From positions 1 to 36,385 of the forward strand of contig NZ_JSYP01000036.1 of assembly GCF_000813005.1 (NCBI RefSeq): a DNA stretch of 36,385 nucleotides, read 5' to 3'. Numbering within the stretch: the stretch's first letter is position 1; every line of letters starts with the position of its first letter. Source of the DNA: Flavobacterium sp. KMS. Its GTDB lineage: Bacteria; Bacteroidota; Bacteroidia; Flavobacteriales; Flavobacteriaceae. The translations under genes were made by a program, and so were the position numbers. This document shows positions 26,471 to 34,968 of this stretch, in pieces. The notes under the pieces are model-generated. The model worked only from the letters and a program-made list of their open reading frames with translations, had not been told where the DNA came from and ran no database searches.

Positions 26471-26995
26471 ATGATTTCTTTTCTCCCCACTTTTTTCATA
26501 ACCTGTTCATTATAATCTTTTCTATTGCTAAAGATTGCATCTTATCTCTTTTTTATTGCAGCCCCATATTAGATGATTCACAAGTAATTACCTTGCAAAA
26601 AAACTTTATCATATTGTTTTTTAAACTTAATTAAGCCTTACTTCGAGTATATTCAAAATAACTTTGTAAACTCTTTTTTTATATAAGATATAACTAAATC
26701 TATTACTTATACATTTTGTCATAAGACCATTTAATTAAAAAAAACTTACTAATTTTTTTTTACAAAGTAGTAAGAATGGGTATTACAATCTAATTGGTAA
26801 TTTTTAGTATTTTATCAGACCAGAACAAAAAACTGAGCTATAATTTCTGCTCTATAAAAATTAGACAGCTCAATATTAGTTTTTAATTACATCTAAATAA
26901 AAGATCATTTTAGCAGTACTAAGCTATTTATCTTAAGCTGTATACAACTTAAAAAAAAACATTACTAAAAGACATAATCATTACATAGTTATTAT
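26471..26995 (+). other. Gene-free region upstream of the type A cargo
   Basis: About 525 bp, very AT-rich, with no plausible gene. It presumably carries the promoter of the 850-aa gene, but no full TAnnTTTG with a spaced TTG is convincing. Confidence 0.4.
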
Positions 26996-29548
26996 ATGAA
27001 AACTAAACTTATCATTACGCAAATAGTCGCTCTAGTAGTACTTACATCACTTAATTTATATGGTCAGGGAGCCGCTCCATCTAGTCACTTAAATTATTCT
27101 GGAGGAAATACCAATTCTGATATATGGATGAATTCAGTAAATATACCAATTACATCTACTTACACTTACTATTCAGTTATGGGATGGAACGCAGGGCAAG
27201 AAGGTGGAGGATACTGTGGAATTCAAGACCATCCTGGTGGGAAAGCATTCATTTTTTCTTTATGGGATCCTTCCAATCATTTGCCAATTGTTGGAGCATA
27301 TGCTGCTCCAGGCACTAAAATTGAAAACTTTGGAGGAGAAGGAACAGGCCTTAAATCAATGAATTTTGCTTTAGGATGGTTACCAAATACTTGGTATAAT
27401 TTAGTATCAAGAGTATGGCAATATAATGCTCATACTTTTTTTGGATTCTGGTCACAAGATATGAGTACAGGCACATGGACACATTTAGTAACAATGGATT
27501 ATCCTGTTGCAAATGTGTCCTTTAAAAGAAATAACGATGCCTTTATAGAAGACTGGATTGGAACAGGTGCAAATGTTAGAAAAGTATTACTTAAAAATGC
27601 TTGGCAAAGAACTGCTTCAGGAACTTGGAAACTACAAAAATCAGCTACTTTTAAATCCAATTCTGGCGATTCAATACGAAACGGCATATATAATCAAGCA
27701 TTTAATTCTGGTACCGAAACTGGTGCTTTTTTTATGCAAATTGGAGGAAACACTGCCCATACCTTTCCAGAAAGGTCAACCAATGTAAGTGTCACGAATT
27801 CAGATAAAACGCCTGATTTAACTATTGGTTCAGTTTCTTCATATAACGCAACTTATCAGCCATCAAATAAAACAATCAATATGAATTGGGAAGTTGATCA
27901 AACACAAAGTCCCCAATTTTCCTACACCATAGATGTTTTTAATAATTCTTCTTATAAAGGGAATCCAATTTTGACAGCCTCTGATAAAATTCCTCAACAA
28001 AGAGCAGCAACCATTAATGCTTCATCTTTGAGCAATGGCGTATACTATACACGACTAGTGATTAAAGACATATTTGATCAGCCAAGTATGCCTGTCTATG
28101 CATCTGTAACTAAAATTGCAGCACCAACTATAGCATTAACATCACCTCTAAATAATGCAGTTTTTTCCTCACCTGCAAGCCTCACAATTTCTGCTTTAGC
28201 AGAAGATACTTACAATAAAATAGAAAATGTGGAATTTTATAATGGAACTACTTTATTAGGGAGTGACAATACAGCTCCTTATTCATTTACATGGCCAAAT
28301 GTTAAATTTGGTAGTTATACCATTACAGCAAAAGCAATCAATAATATAGGAGTAACCAGTACTTCCCTACCCGTGACAATCATGGTAAATAGCACCTGTA
28401 ATACAGAAGGGATTGCATTCGGAACTTCTCCTGCATATCAAAACGGAACTAATACTTACGATAAAGTATTTGATGGAAATACAGACACCTACTTTGATTA
28501 TGCAAAAAGCGATGGTGGTTATGCTGGTTTAGATTTTGGAGTAAATAAAAAAATATCTGTCAATACAATTAGTTTTTTCCCAAGAAACAATCAGACTGGC
28601 CGCATGAAAGGCGGTAAATTTCAAGGTTCTAATACTGCAGATTTTTCTTCAGATGTAGAAGATCTTTATACCGTTACAACTCAACCAACTAATAAAGCAT
28701 GGCAAACCATCAACATCTCACCTACCAAAGGATATCGTTATGTCCGATACTTGTCACCAAAAGGAGGCAACTGTAACATTGCTGAAGTAAAATTTTGCGG
28801 AGAAATTTCATTTTCTAAAACACCGCCAATAGTAAGCATGCTAAATCCCTTGGAGAAAAATACAGTGATAAATGCAGGAGAGGATATCCTATTTAATTTC
28901 TCTGTGACTGACCCTGATAGGGCCCTGTCATCAATTACCATTATAGACAATAATAAAATTATTGCCACTATAACACAGGCCCCATATGCATTTATTCTCA
29001 ATAATTTGACCACCGGAAGTCATAATATAGAAGTAATTACAGCACTCGAAGACAATACTTCATCAATACTTACTATTTTTGAGATAATAGGTCGAAATTG
29101 CAATAGTGCACCTTGGAACAATTCTACAAACTATGTATTGGGTGATCAAGTAAACTATCAAAATACTATTTACTGTGCGTTAGCACCAACTACAAGCAAA
29201 CAACCTAATTTAAATACATTTCTTTGGAATAACATCGGAAACTGTTCTACTTTGTCTATTGATGATTTTAAAGTAACTTCTGAATTCAGTTTATATCCTA
29301 ACCCATCAGATACATACTTCAATATCAAACTCACTAAATCTGAAGGAAAGAAATTCCACTACAGTCTCATAGACATTACTGGTAAAAAAATTATAGAAAA
29401 ATCTTTGGGCTATATTGGGGATACGATATTTGAACAGAAAGTGAACGTAGAAAAATTACCTTCAGGAATGTACATACTAATTCTTCATCTTGACGATCAG
29501 ATAATTCAAAAAAAAGTAATTGTGCAGAGAAAAAACCATTCACATTAA
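26996..29548 (+). CDS. Multidomain T9SS type A cargo with DUF3472-like and chitin-binding-like modules
   Basis: This 850-aa protein has a signal peptide ending at NLYGQ. Regions in order: a DUF3472-like region (~25-270, YYSVMGWNAGQEGGGYCGIQ, FIFSLWDP); a linker (~270-375); an Ig-like domain (~376-465, TIALTSPLNNAVFSS); a discoidin-like carbohydrate-binding region (~470-605, YDKVFDGNTDTYFDYA, GYAGLDFG); a second Ig-like domain (~610-695); a CBM5/12-like chitin-binding segment (~700-750, PWNNSTNYVLGDQVNYQNTIY); and a C-terminal type A sorting domain (~765-850, FSLYPNPSDTYFNI, LPSGMYILIL). I infer a secreted or surface-bound protein acting on polysaccharide or chitin-like material. No catalytic residues can be named, so it may only bind. 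It is a single-gene unit. Confidence 0.82.
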   Translation: MKTKLIITQIVALVVLTSLNLYGQGAAPSSHLNYSGGNTNSDIWMNSVNIPITSTYTYYSVMGWNAGQEGGGYCGIQDHPGGKAFIFSLWDPSNHLPIVGAYAAPGTKIENFGGEGTGLKSMNFALGWLPNTWYNLVSRVWQYNAHTFFGFWSQDMSTGTWTHLVTMDYPVANVSFKRNNDAFIEDWIGTGANVRKVLLKNAWQRTASGTWKLQKSATFKSNSGDSIRNGIYNQAFNSGTETGAFFMQIGGNTAHTFPERSTNVSVTNSDKTPDLTIGSVSSYNATYQPSNKTINMNWEVDQTQSPQFSYTIDVFNNSSYKGNPILTASDKIPQQRAATINASSLSNGVYYTRLVIKDIFDQPSMPVYASVTKIAAPTIALTSPLNNAVFSSPASLTISALAEDTYNKIENVEFYNGTTLLGSDNTAPYSFTWPNVKFGSYTITAKAINNIGVTSTSLPVTIMVNSTCNTEGIAFGTSPAYQNGTNTYDKVFDGNTDTYFDYAKSDGGYAGLDFGVNKKISVNTISFFPRNNQTGRMKGGKFQGSNTADFSSDVEDLYTVTTQPTNKAWQTINISPTKGYRYVRYLSPKGGNCNIAEVKFCGEISFSKTPPIVSMLNPLEKNTVINAGEDILFNFSVTDPDRALSSITIIDNNKIIATITQAPYAFILNNLTTGSHNIEVITALEDNTSSILTIFEIIGRNCNSAPWNNSTNYVLGDQVNYQNTIYCALAPTTSKQPNLNTFLWNNIGNCSTLSIDDFKVTSEFSLYPNPSDTYFNIKLTKSEGKKFHYSLIDITGKKIIEKSLGYIGDTIFEQKVNVEKLPSGMYILILHLDDQIIQKKVIVQRKNHSH

Positions 29549-29776
29549 AGAAAAGTTCTTTAAACCATTTTAGAGCAGTTTCGGAATGTTATGAAAGAGT
29601 ATTTTTATTTTATAAACTCCGCTAGACAAATCATTTCAAGTCTAAGAACGATTAAATTGGCTTCTAAAAAGTAGATTCGCATAATCATCTACCGAAATTA
29701 AAGAAGATTTTTTTATAATGTGCAAATAAAGGATTCTATAACTTTAAAAAAATAAAAAGTATCATACTTATACTTG

Positions 29777-29820
29777 AAAAGCGAAAATGGTTAGAGATCA
29801 AACCATCTTCGCTTTTTTTA
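29777..29820 (+). terminator. Terminator after the type A cargo
   Basis: AAAGCGAA and TGGTT pair with AACCA and TTCGCTTT around an 8-nt loop, followed by T. It lies ~230 bp past the stop. The remaining spacer to 30168 is AT-rich and shows nothing else. Confidence 0.8.
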
Positions 29821-30168
29821 AATTAAGTAAAAATTTACCAATTAAAATGAATCACGGTCAAGAAATAGTGAACTAATCATTCAAAAACTAAAGTACCTGG
29901 TTGAAGTTATAAAGATCAGTCAATTCAATTCTAATACTTTAAACCATCTACAAATTAGTCCTAAATTATCCCTTTAGCTCAACCTTTTTATTAATAAAAA
30001 TCTTGTTTTTTTATTAATAAAATACTAATTTTATTACCATATTATACTAAAAAACAAGTATTTGACTATTATACAACTAATTTAAAATAGAGGTTAACAA
30101 AACTAACTTAAAAAAATAATAAGAATTCAAAATTAAAACGAAGTTTAACAATTTAATAATTTAAAACA

Positions 30169-30753
30169 ATGAAACAGACGTTATTAAAAAATTTAAGCCA
30201 AGCAAGAAGTAAAGATGTTTTTACTTCACAAGATTTAAAAGAAGAAATTATTAATTTTTTTTTTCCTGAAAACACCTTTGAACTTACTCAAAATTTATCT
30301 AACGTGACTAGCGCTTTCTACGGCTTATTATTAAGAGATATTGGTGTGACTTATGGCAATGACAAAATAGACAATCACTCCAAAAAATTATTCTACGAAT
30401 TAGGAAAGTTAAAAACGAAGCAGGCGATTGAGATATACCCAAAATTAGAAAAAGACGCAAGAGCATTTGCTCTAGTTGTAATCTTTGCGATATATAACTC
30501 TAGTCCAGAATTTAATTTCAGAATAATAGAATTTACACCTGAAAACACTATAATAGAACTAACAGGAGTAGACAGATATTTAAAAGTACTAACCGAACTA
30601 GGAATCGAAAAACATGTAACTATTCCAACTTTTTTGCCATTTCTAGAAGGAATTAAAGACATTTTAAACATCGATTGTGAAATAGATTACACTTTCGAAA
30701 AAATAGATAAAAAATTTAATATTAAATCTATATATCATATCAAACAACTTTAA
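30169..30753 (+). CDS. Unrecognised 194-aa protein, first gene of a two-gene operon
   Basis: It has no signal peptide or membrane segment. The N-terminal half is helical (LTQNLSNVTSAFYGLLLRDIG, KLFYELGKLKTKQAIEI). The C-terminal half alternates strands and helices and ends CEIDYTFEKIDKKFNIKSIYHIK. The overall look (helical bundle, then an alpha-beta segment) is faintly like the ATC-hydrolase or V4R type families, but no motif is firm enough to claim it. The next gene, a hotdog-like protein, begins 4 bp after its stop, so the two are cotranscribed and probably work together. Confidence 0.7.
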   Translation: MKQTLLKNLSQARSKDVFTSQDLKEEIINFFFPENTFELTQNLSNVTSAFYGLLLRDIGVTYGNDKIDNHSKKLFYELGKLKTKQAIEIYPKLEKDARAFALVVIFAIYNSSPEFNFRIIEFTPENTIIELTGVDRYLKVLTELGIEKHVTIPTFLPFLEGIKDILNIDCEIDYTFEKIDKKFNIKSIYHIKQL

Positions 30754-30757
30754 TAAT

Positions 30758-31579
30758 ATGACAACTGAGCCCCAAAAAAAAACAGTAGAGTTAATAGGAG
30801 AAACATCTCCGTATTTATTTGATAACGCAAATGAAATTAGTTTTAACGAAAGAAATATTGAATTTCCATTGCACAAATCATTTGAATACTTCGATAAAGA
30901 AAATTTTAGCAACCTTATTAAAATTCTCTCAACAGTAGGAAGTCTAAACTTAGCTAATCAATTAAAAGCAAATAAAAAAAATTATTTTCTTGGTGAAAAA
31001 TTAAGGATTAGAAAGATTTCATATATGCAACCTTCTGGTTTGTTGATTGCCAAAGTAACACCTCAATTGGAGAATGAAAAAAAAGGTAAATCATTAATCG
31101 AAATTATGGATGAAAACAATAAAATATTTCAAATGGAAATTGATTATTTTATTATAGATGATATAAACTTTAAGAAAATATTTGAGCCTTATTATCATGC
31201 GGAAAAAAACAATGACTTTAACAGTTTATTACCTAACACTCAGTTTGAATGTTTGACCGAGGACGAATTCAATATAACTGTAGATGAATTTACTCGAAGT
31301 CATTGTTCAGGGCATTTTGACAATTATAATATTGTACCAGCAGTATTTATGACTAACATTATTCTGAAAAACATTTACAAGATAAATTCTGACAGCAATA
31401 TAGAATTGGATAATTTGGAAATATTAAGCACAGGAAAAGCTATGCCAGTGAACACCGTTTTTAAAGTCAATATAAAAATATTCCATCTTTCAAAAAAATT
31501 AAAATTTTATAAATGTACTGTACAGGACAATAAAAATGATTATGGACATTATTTACTCACATTTAAAAATTTAAGTTAA
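30758..31579 (+). CDS. Probable double-hotdog protein (FabZ/thioesterase-like)
   Basis: This 273-aa protein has no signal peptide. The second half has SHCSGHFDNYNIVPAVFM (His182 and His186), resembling the active-site region of FabA/FabZ-type hotdog dehydratases (GHFPxxPVxPGVxM). It is followed by strands like those of that fold (NLEILSTGKAMPVNTVFKV, YKCTVQDNKNDYGHYLLTF). The first half (YFLGEKLRIRKISYMQPSG, FQMEIDYFIIDD) could be a degenerate first hotdog. I infer an acyl-thioester-handling or binding enzyme of lipid or polyketide type; the substrate is unknown. The proline and glycine of the usual motif are altered, so activity is uncertain. A strong terminator follows. Confidence 0.55.
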   Translation: MTTEPQKKTVELIGETSPYLFDNANEISFNERNIEFPLHKSFEYFDKENFSNLIKILSTVGSLNLANQLKANKKNYFLGEKLRIRKISYMQPSGLLIAKVTPQLENEKKGKSLIEIMDENNKIFQMEIDYFIIDDINFKKIFEPYYHAEKNNDFNSLLPNTQFECLTEDEFNITVDEFTRSHCSGHFDNYNIVPAVFMTNIILKNIYKINSDSNIELDNLEILSTGKAMPVNTVFKVNIKIFHLSKKLKFYKCTVQDNKNDYGHYLLTFKNLS

Positions 31580-31604
31580 AACTTAGTATATCTTAATATA
31601 ATAT

Positions 31605-31647
31605 AAAAGAGACCATCTAAAAAGTAATTTTTAAATGGTCTCTTTTA
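31605..31647 (+). terminator. Terminator of the hotdog operon
   Basis: AAAAGAGACCAT and ATGGTCTCTTTT form a perfect stem, extended inside by TAAAAA and TTTTTA. It lies 25 bp past the stop and is bidirectional in appearance. Confidence 0.92.
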
Positions 31648-31929
31648 AAAATTAAATTAGATAAATCTAAAAAAATCAATTTAATTTCACATTGTTTTTA
31701 GATTACGTATTTTCTACAATCATCCAAATGCAGAAAGTAAAATTAACTTTTTTACTAGAACTCGATGCTAAGTTAATACATCGACTTAAATTCTCTTAAA
31801 TTTATAGAACCCACGCCCGTTTTAAGATTTGTCCCCACCTTATCGAATAATGTTAGCCTGCAGTATTTTACTTGGTTCATCCTTAGAACTGAAACTTTTC
31901 AGATACATAAATTACACTCATCCTAGTAA
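31648..31929. other. Non-coding, apparently decayed stretch
   Basis: No frame longer than a few tens of codons. Base use is less uniform than in the neighbours (ACCCACGCCCG, TCCCCACC). It looks like worn gene debris, but nothing can be identified. Confidence 0.4.
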
Positions 31930-32070
31930 GGTGTAATAGTTGAACAATTAAAGCTTTTTTATTACAGAGGTATACAAGAATGGAATAATGTAAAGGAATA
32001 TTTGATGAATACCTGTCTTATAGCTAAAGATAGTTACAAATCTATCCTCAATTATTTCGAAATCGAATAA
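31930..32070 (+). pseudogene. C-terminal gene remnant without start codon
   Basis: A 46-codon open frame follows in-frame stops and has no ATG. It reads like the end of a real protein: VEQLKLFYYRGIQEWNNVKE, then YLMNTCLIAKDSYKSILNYF. The tail pattern DTCL..AxD.(F/Y)...LDYFxI is reminiscent of C-termini of some Bacteroidota Fic-type proteins, but I am not sure. The 5' part of the gene is missing. Confidence 0.45.
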
Positions 32071-32317
32071 TGGAAAATGGACAAGAGCAAGAAGTCTTCC
32101 TAGAAACTATAGAAATTATGACCTAAATAACAGATACAAAGTAGTTCTTACCGATTATAGGGTCGACTCTCCATATGATAATTATAAAACTCATAAAGTA
32201 AAATATGGTAAAGGTTACAAAGGCAAACCACAAAAAACTATTGGTAAAAAACCTGGTAAAGGGAATAACAAAGAACATAAAATTAATGGACACGGAAAAG
32301 GACATGGAAAACATTAA
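32024..32317 (+). pseudogene. Broken small gene with Gly/Lys/His-rich tail
   Basis: A frame open from 32024 to the stop at 32317 has no ATG. It encodes RSLPRNYRNYDLNNRYKVV, then LTDYRVDSPYDNYKTHKVKY, and a Gly/Lys/His-rich end (NGHGKGHGKH). Such tails occur on small exported flavobacterial proteins, and a strong terminator follows directly. The signal peptide and start seem to have been lost, perhaps by the event that joined it to the remnant upstream, whose stop lies inside this frame's span. Confidence 0.5.
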
Positions 32318-32325
32318 ATTGCAAA

Positions 32326-32357
32326 CAAAAGGGGGACATGCGGAAGTCCCCCTTTTT
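32326..32357. terminator. Bidirectional terminator between convergent small genes
   Basis: AAAAGGGGGAC and GTCCCCCTTTTT form a perfect stem around ATGCGGAA. It serves the broken plus-strand gene on its left and possibly the minus-strand lipoprotein on its right. Confidence 0.9.
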
Positions 32358-32484
32358 GTTTTTTGTATATAAATAAGATATTTAATCAAATAATGTGCTT
32401 TTTTGACAGTCACAAAAAATATCAAATTTAATAAACAGGTCCAATTTTTTAGCTTGGTAAGGATTCAATCTTATTAAGAATGGC

Positions 32485-32667
32485 TTATCTTTTTTTCTGC
32501 TGACCAGGTGCATAATTTTTTGCACTCTTGCTTCCGGACATTTTTTTTGCCTGCCCAGGAGGAATCTTGCCAGAATTTGAAGATGAAGTATGAATACTAC
32601 AACTTGCGACAAATAGGGTGAGTAAAATAATAGTAAAGAAATATTTCAAAAATCCTGTAGCTTTCAT
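32485..32667 (-). CDS. Small lipoprotein, PGQAKK family
   Basis: This 60-aa protein has a lipoprotein signal (FTIILLTLFVASC, lipidated Cys about residue 23). The short mature part has two Pro-Gly-Gln motifs: IPPGQAKKMSGSKSAK and YAPGQQKKR. Small proteins of this pattern are common in Flavobacteriia and are often labelled quinol oxidase subunit 4 in databases, a name with no visible support here. An overlapping 76-codon frame on the same strand (32382-32612) is only a shadow. It is probably an envelope protein; function unknown. Confidence 0.75.
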   Translation of the reverse strand: MKATGFLKYFFTIILLTLFVASCSIHTSSSNSGKIPPGQAKKMSGSKSAKNYAPGQQKKR

Positions 32668-33010
32668 AGTTTTTTTCCAAAGTTACATTTTTTACTAGCA
32701 TTTTATAAAATGTTTAAAAAATAAAAACACAACAAAATCTACCAAAAAAAAGTTACTTGGTACACCAATAAGCCAAGTATAAAGAATTTCGGTTAAATAT
32801 TATTTATTTGTGTCAACCACTGGGTTAATGTGTTCTTCGAAATATTATTACATTTTATCAAATATCTTTCGTCCTCTTGACATTATAGATAAAAGTTTAT
32901 TTGTTGTTATCTTGCGTTATTTTGTTCAGATTTTGTACCTCAAAATATTTGGAGTTCATACCTAAAAATGGACACAGAAACACAAGACCTTTGGTTATAA
33001 AACAAAATAA
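32668..33010. other. Left flank of the transposase gene
   Basis: 343 bp without a gene, containing the orphan terminator at 32743-32779. TGGACACAGAAACAC near 32969-32983 has the look of an IS3-type end, but I cannot find its partner on the right. Confidence 0.4.
32743..32779 (-). terminator. Orphan minus-strand terminator
   Basis: On the minus strand TACTTGG and CCAAGTA enclose a 12-nt loop, followed by AC and nine T. No minus-strand gene lies directly to its right, only the plus-strand transposase, so its gene was probably lost or displaced. Confidence 0.55.
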
Positions 33011-34174
33011 ATGCAAAAACCAAGGCAGAAGTATACATTAGAATTCAAGCAAAAGGCCGTAGAACTTAGTAAAACATATTACAGTACGATTCGGGCGGCC
33101 CTGGAACTGGATACTAGTATGGAGAATATCAGACGATGGAAAGGCCAGCTTGAAGACGGAGTACTTGGCAGCAAGGCAAAACAGATCACACTGAACAAGC
33201 TTATGCAAATAAAAAGGCTGAGAAAAGAGCTTGACAAGGTCAAGATGGAAATGGATATTCTCAAGAAAGCCACCCACATTCTATCGAGTGATACACTCAC
33301 TAAATTTAAATTCATAAAACAGCAAATTTACTTCTATCCAGTTGCAAGTATGTGCACTATACTTGGAGTGAGCAGGAGCGGATATTATTATTGGAATGAC
33401 AGAAAGCCATCCAAAAGAGCACTGCGTAATCTTGCACTGATTGAGCAGATAAAAATTATCCATTACCGAAATAAGGAAAGATACGGCAGTCCGAGACTAG
33501 CGAGAGAACTTGAAACAGTCGGTTTTCATGTATCAGAAAAACTGATCAGGAAACTGATGAAGCAAGCTTCCCTAAAAACCGTATTTAAAAGAAAATTCAA
33601 AATAACTACTGATTCGTCACATGCCTACCCGGTTGCAGAAAACAAGCTGGATAGAGAATTTACTGTCAACAGGGAAAATAAGGTATGGGTATCGGACATA
33701 ACCTATATCAGGACAGCAAAGAGGTGGTTGTACCTGACAACAGTAATTGACCTCTTTGACAGAAAGGTAATAGGCTGGACACTTTCTACTTCTATAACCG
33801 CAAGAAATACAAGCACGAGGGCCTTCAGAATGGCTCATGCTAATAGACCTATCACTGACAATTCACCATTAACTTTCCACTCTGATCGTGGAATCCAATA
33901 TGCTTGTAGGGAATTTGTTAGTGAATTAAGTAAGCACAAATCAGTAACTAGAAGCATGTCAGGAAAGGGAAACTGCTGGGACAACGCTGTAGCAGAAAGT
34001 TTCTTCAAGACTTTGAAAATGGAACTAATCTACCAAAACAATTTTGGAAATAAGTATGAAGCTGAACTTGCGATTACTGAGTACATTGAAAATTTTTATA
34101 ATACCACTAGAAGACATAAGCATTTAGACAACCTAAATATTTTTGAGTATCAAAAATTACAAAGCGGAAATTAA
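33011..34174 (+). CDS. IS3-family transposase, OrfA and OrfB in one frame
   Basis: This 387-aa protein has an N-terminal HTH (YTLEFKQKAVELSKT, NIRRWKGQLEDG) and a leucine-zipper-like segment (KLMQIKRLRKELDKVKMEMDILKKA), which correspond to OrfA. Residues ~100-387 correspond to OrfB, with HTH_21 (RYGSPRLARELETVGF) and the rve DDE core: Asp229 (VWVSDITYI), Asp292 (FHSDRGIQYA) and Glu329 (DNAVAESFF). Most IS3 elements make this protein by -1 frameshifting between two frames; here it is a single unbroken frame, so a frameshift is not needed. All catalytic residues are present, so it may be active. It lies in a decayed region. Confidence 0.92.
   Translation: MQKPRQKYTLEFKQKAVELSKTYYSTIRAALELDTSMENIRRWKGQLEDGVLGSKAKQITLNKLMQIKRLRKELDKVKMEMDILKKATHILSSDTLTKFKFIKQQIYFYPVASMCTILGVSRSGYYYWNDRKPSKRALRNLALIEQIKIIHYRNKERYGSPRLARELETVGFHVSEKLIRKLMKQASLKTVFKRKFKITTDSSHAYPVAENKLDREFTVNRENKVWVSDITYIRTAKRWLYLTTVIDLFDRKVIGWTLSTSITARNTSTRAFRMAHANRPITDNSPLTFHSDRGIQYACREFVSELSKHKSVTRSMSGKGNCWDNAVAESFFKTLKMELIYQNNFGNKYEAELAITEYIENFYNTTRRHKHLDNLNIFEYQKLQSGN
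33011..34174 (+). mobile_element. IS3-family insertion sequence, ends undefined
   Basis: Only the coding core can be delimited. I found no convincing pair of terminal inverted repeats or target duplication in the ~150 bp on either side. The true element must extend somewhat beyond both coordinates, or one end has been lost. Confidence 0.7.
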
Positions 34175-34322
34175 AACAATTATTTTTAAAGAAGAATTAG
34201 ATTTAAGATATTTTGCTAATTACACTCCAAGAAAGTAACCTTTCAGTAATAACAAAATGTAAATAAAGCTGAAATACAATTAAGCGACAAAAAATGACTA
34301 CTTAGAGTTTTGTGGCAGAATC

Positions 34323-34469
34323 GTGGCACAGGCAATTTACAAGAATCAAACATCCAGCAAAAACAAGCGTTACAGAATTAAGGTTCGAATGGTTAAGCGT
34401 CCACTAAAAACTCTATATTTAATTAATACCATTTTTACTCAATTGTGTCTGCAGTGTGGACACAATTGA
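34323..34469 (+). pseudogene. Possible tyrosine-recombinase N-terminal remnant
   Basis: A 48-codon frame opens at GTG with VAQAIYKNQTSSKNK, then RYRIKVRMVKRP, and stops inside a hairpin. Just before it is TTTTGTGGCAGAATCGTGGC. In Bacteroidota, tandem GTGGCA-type motifs are often seen directly before integrase genes. The rest of an integrase is not present. This is an impression, not an identification. Confidence 0.25.
34439..34469. repeat. Stem-loop repeat, copy 1
   Basis: Perfect 11-bp arms (TCAATTGTGTC and GACACAATTGA) enclose TGCAGTGTG. A shorter relative with GTCCGC and GCGGAC arms around TGT lies at 34613-34627, and an imperfect one at 35661-35696. All three share a core like GTCnGCnGTGnGGAC. 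Confidence 0.55.
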
Positions 34470-34612
34470 AAACATAAGAAACATGACTGTATGAATAACT
34501 ATTAATCTATCAAGTTCACTTTAGAATTCCTTTCAGAACATATTCCAATTCCGATATATATGAGCTTTTCACTAAGGAAATTTGGTAAGTATAATCAAAT
34601 CTTTCAAATTAT

Positions 34613-34627
34613 GTCCGCTGTGCGGAC
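34613..34627. repeat. Stem-loop repeat, copy 2
   Basis: A perfect palindrome (GTCCGC TGT GCGGAC), unusually GC-rich for this region. The core matches the loop region of the hairpin at 34439. A diverged direct-repeat block follows at 34654. Confidence 0.55.
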
Positions 34628-34653
34628 GTAAACTGTGTGAAATGATTTAATGC

Positions 34654-34729
34654 TTTTAGACCCTCATTATACTAAAAATTATTGAGTCCCAGTAAACACG
34701 GCTTGGGCATTACTATCTCCGTCAGAAAT
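34654..34729. repeat. Diverged direct repeat, left copy
   Basis: TTTTAGACCCTCATTATAC and the following ~35 bases match 36034-36087 without gaps at roughly four of five positions (TTTTAGGCCCTCATTGTAC on the right). Similarity fades afterwards (CTATCTCCGTCAG against CTGGCTCCGCAG). The two copies flank the zeta-type kinase pair. Confidence 0.6.
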
Positions 34730-34759
34730 TTCATCTTTACTTTTGTTTAAATATCTGCA

Positions 34760-34785
34760 TAAAAAAAGCCCATAGAAATGAGCTT
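34760..34785 (-). terminator. Terminator of the kinase/51-aa gene pair
   Basis: On the minus strand AAGCTCAT and ATGGGCTT pair around TTCT, followed by seven T, about 20 bp past the stop of the 51-codon gene. Confidence 0.8.
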
Positions 34786-34806
34786 AAAATTTATTTTCAA
34801 AAAAAA

Positions 34807-34962
34807 TTACAATGTATTAGGTTTTATTCTGACTATTTTACCATCCTTCATTACTACTAAATCGCTGTTTGTTTTCTTTTTAAATTCAATTAACTTTTCG
34901 TAAACTTTATCCATTCCTTCTAGAACTTTCTTCTGAGTCGATGTTGTTTTGTGATTTTCCAT
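34807..34962 (-). CDS. 51-aa partner of the zeta-type kinase, candidate antitoxin
   Basis: A 51-codon gene starts at the ATG at 34962, 6 bp after the stop of the kinase gene. The product (MENHKTTSTQKKVLEGMDK, VYEKLIEFKKKTNSDLV, then VMKDGKIVRIKP) is basic, with a helix followed by a short beta hairpin. The tight coupling and the terminator right after it support it being real. Small genes of this kind (a helix, then a DGKIVxI ending) commonly accompany zeta-like kinases in Bacteroidota, as I recall. By position it is a candidate antitoxin, but it does not resemble the classical epsilon antitoxin. Confidence 0.6.
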   Translation of the reverse strand: MENHKTTSTQKKVLEGMDKVYEKLIEFKKKTNSDLVVMKDGKIVRIKPNTL

Positions 34963-34968
34963 TTGTCG

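Noticed and set aside
34370..34400. GGTTCGAAT, like a tRNA T-loop
   Set aside because: The flanking bases do not form a T-stem and no other tRNA arms can be drawn.
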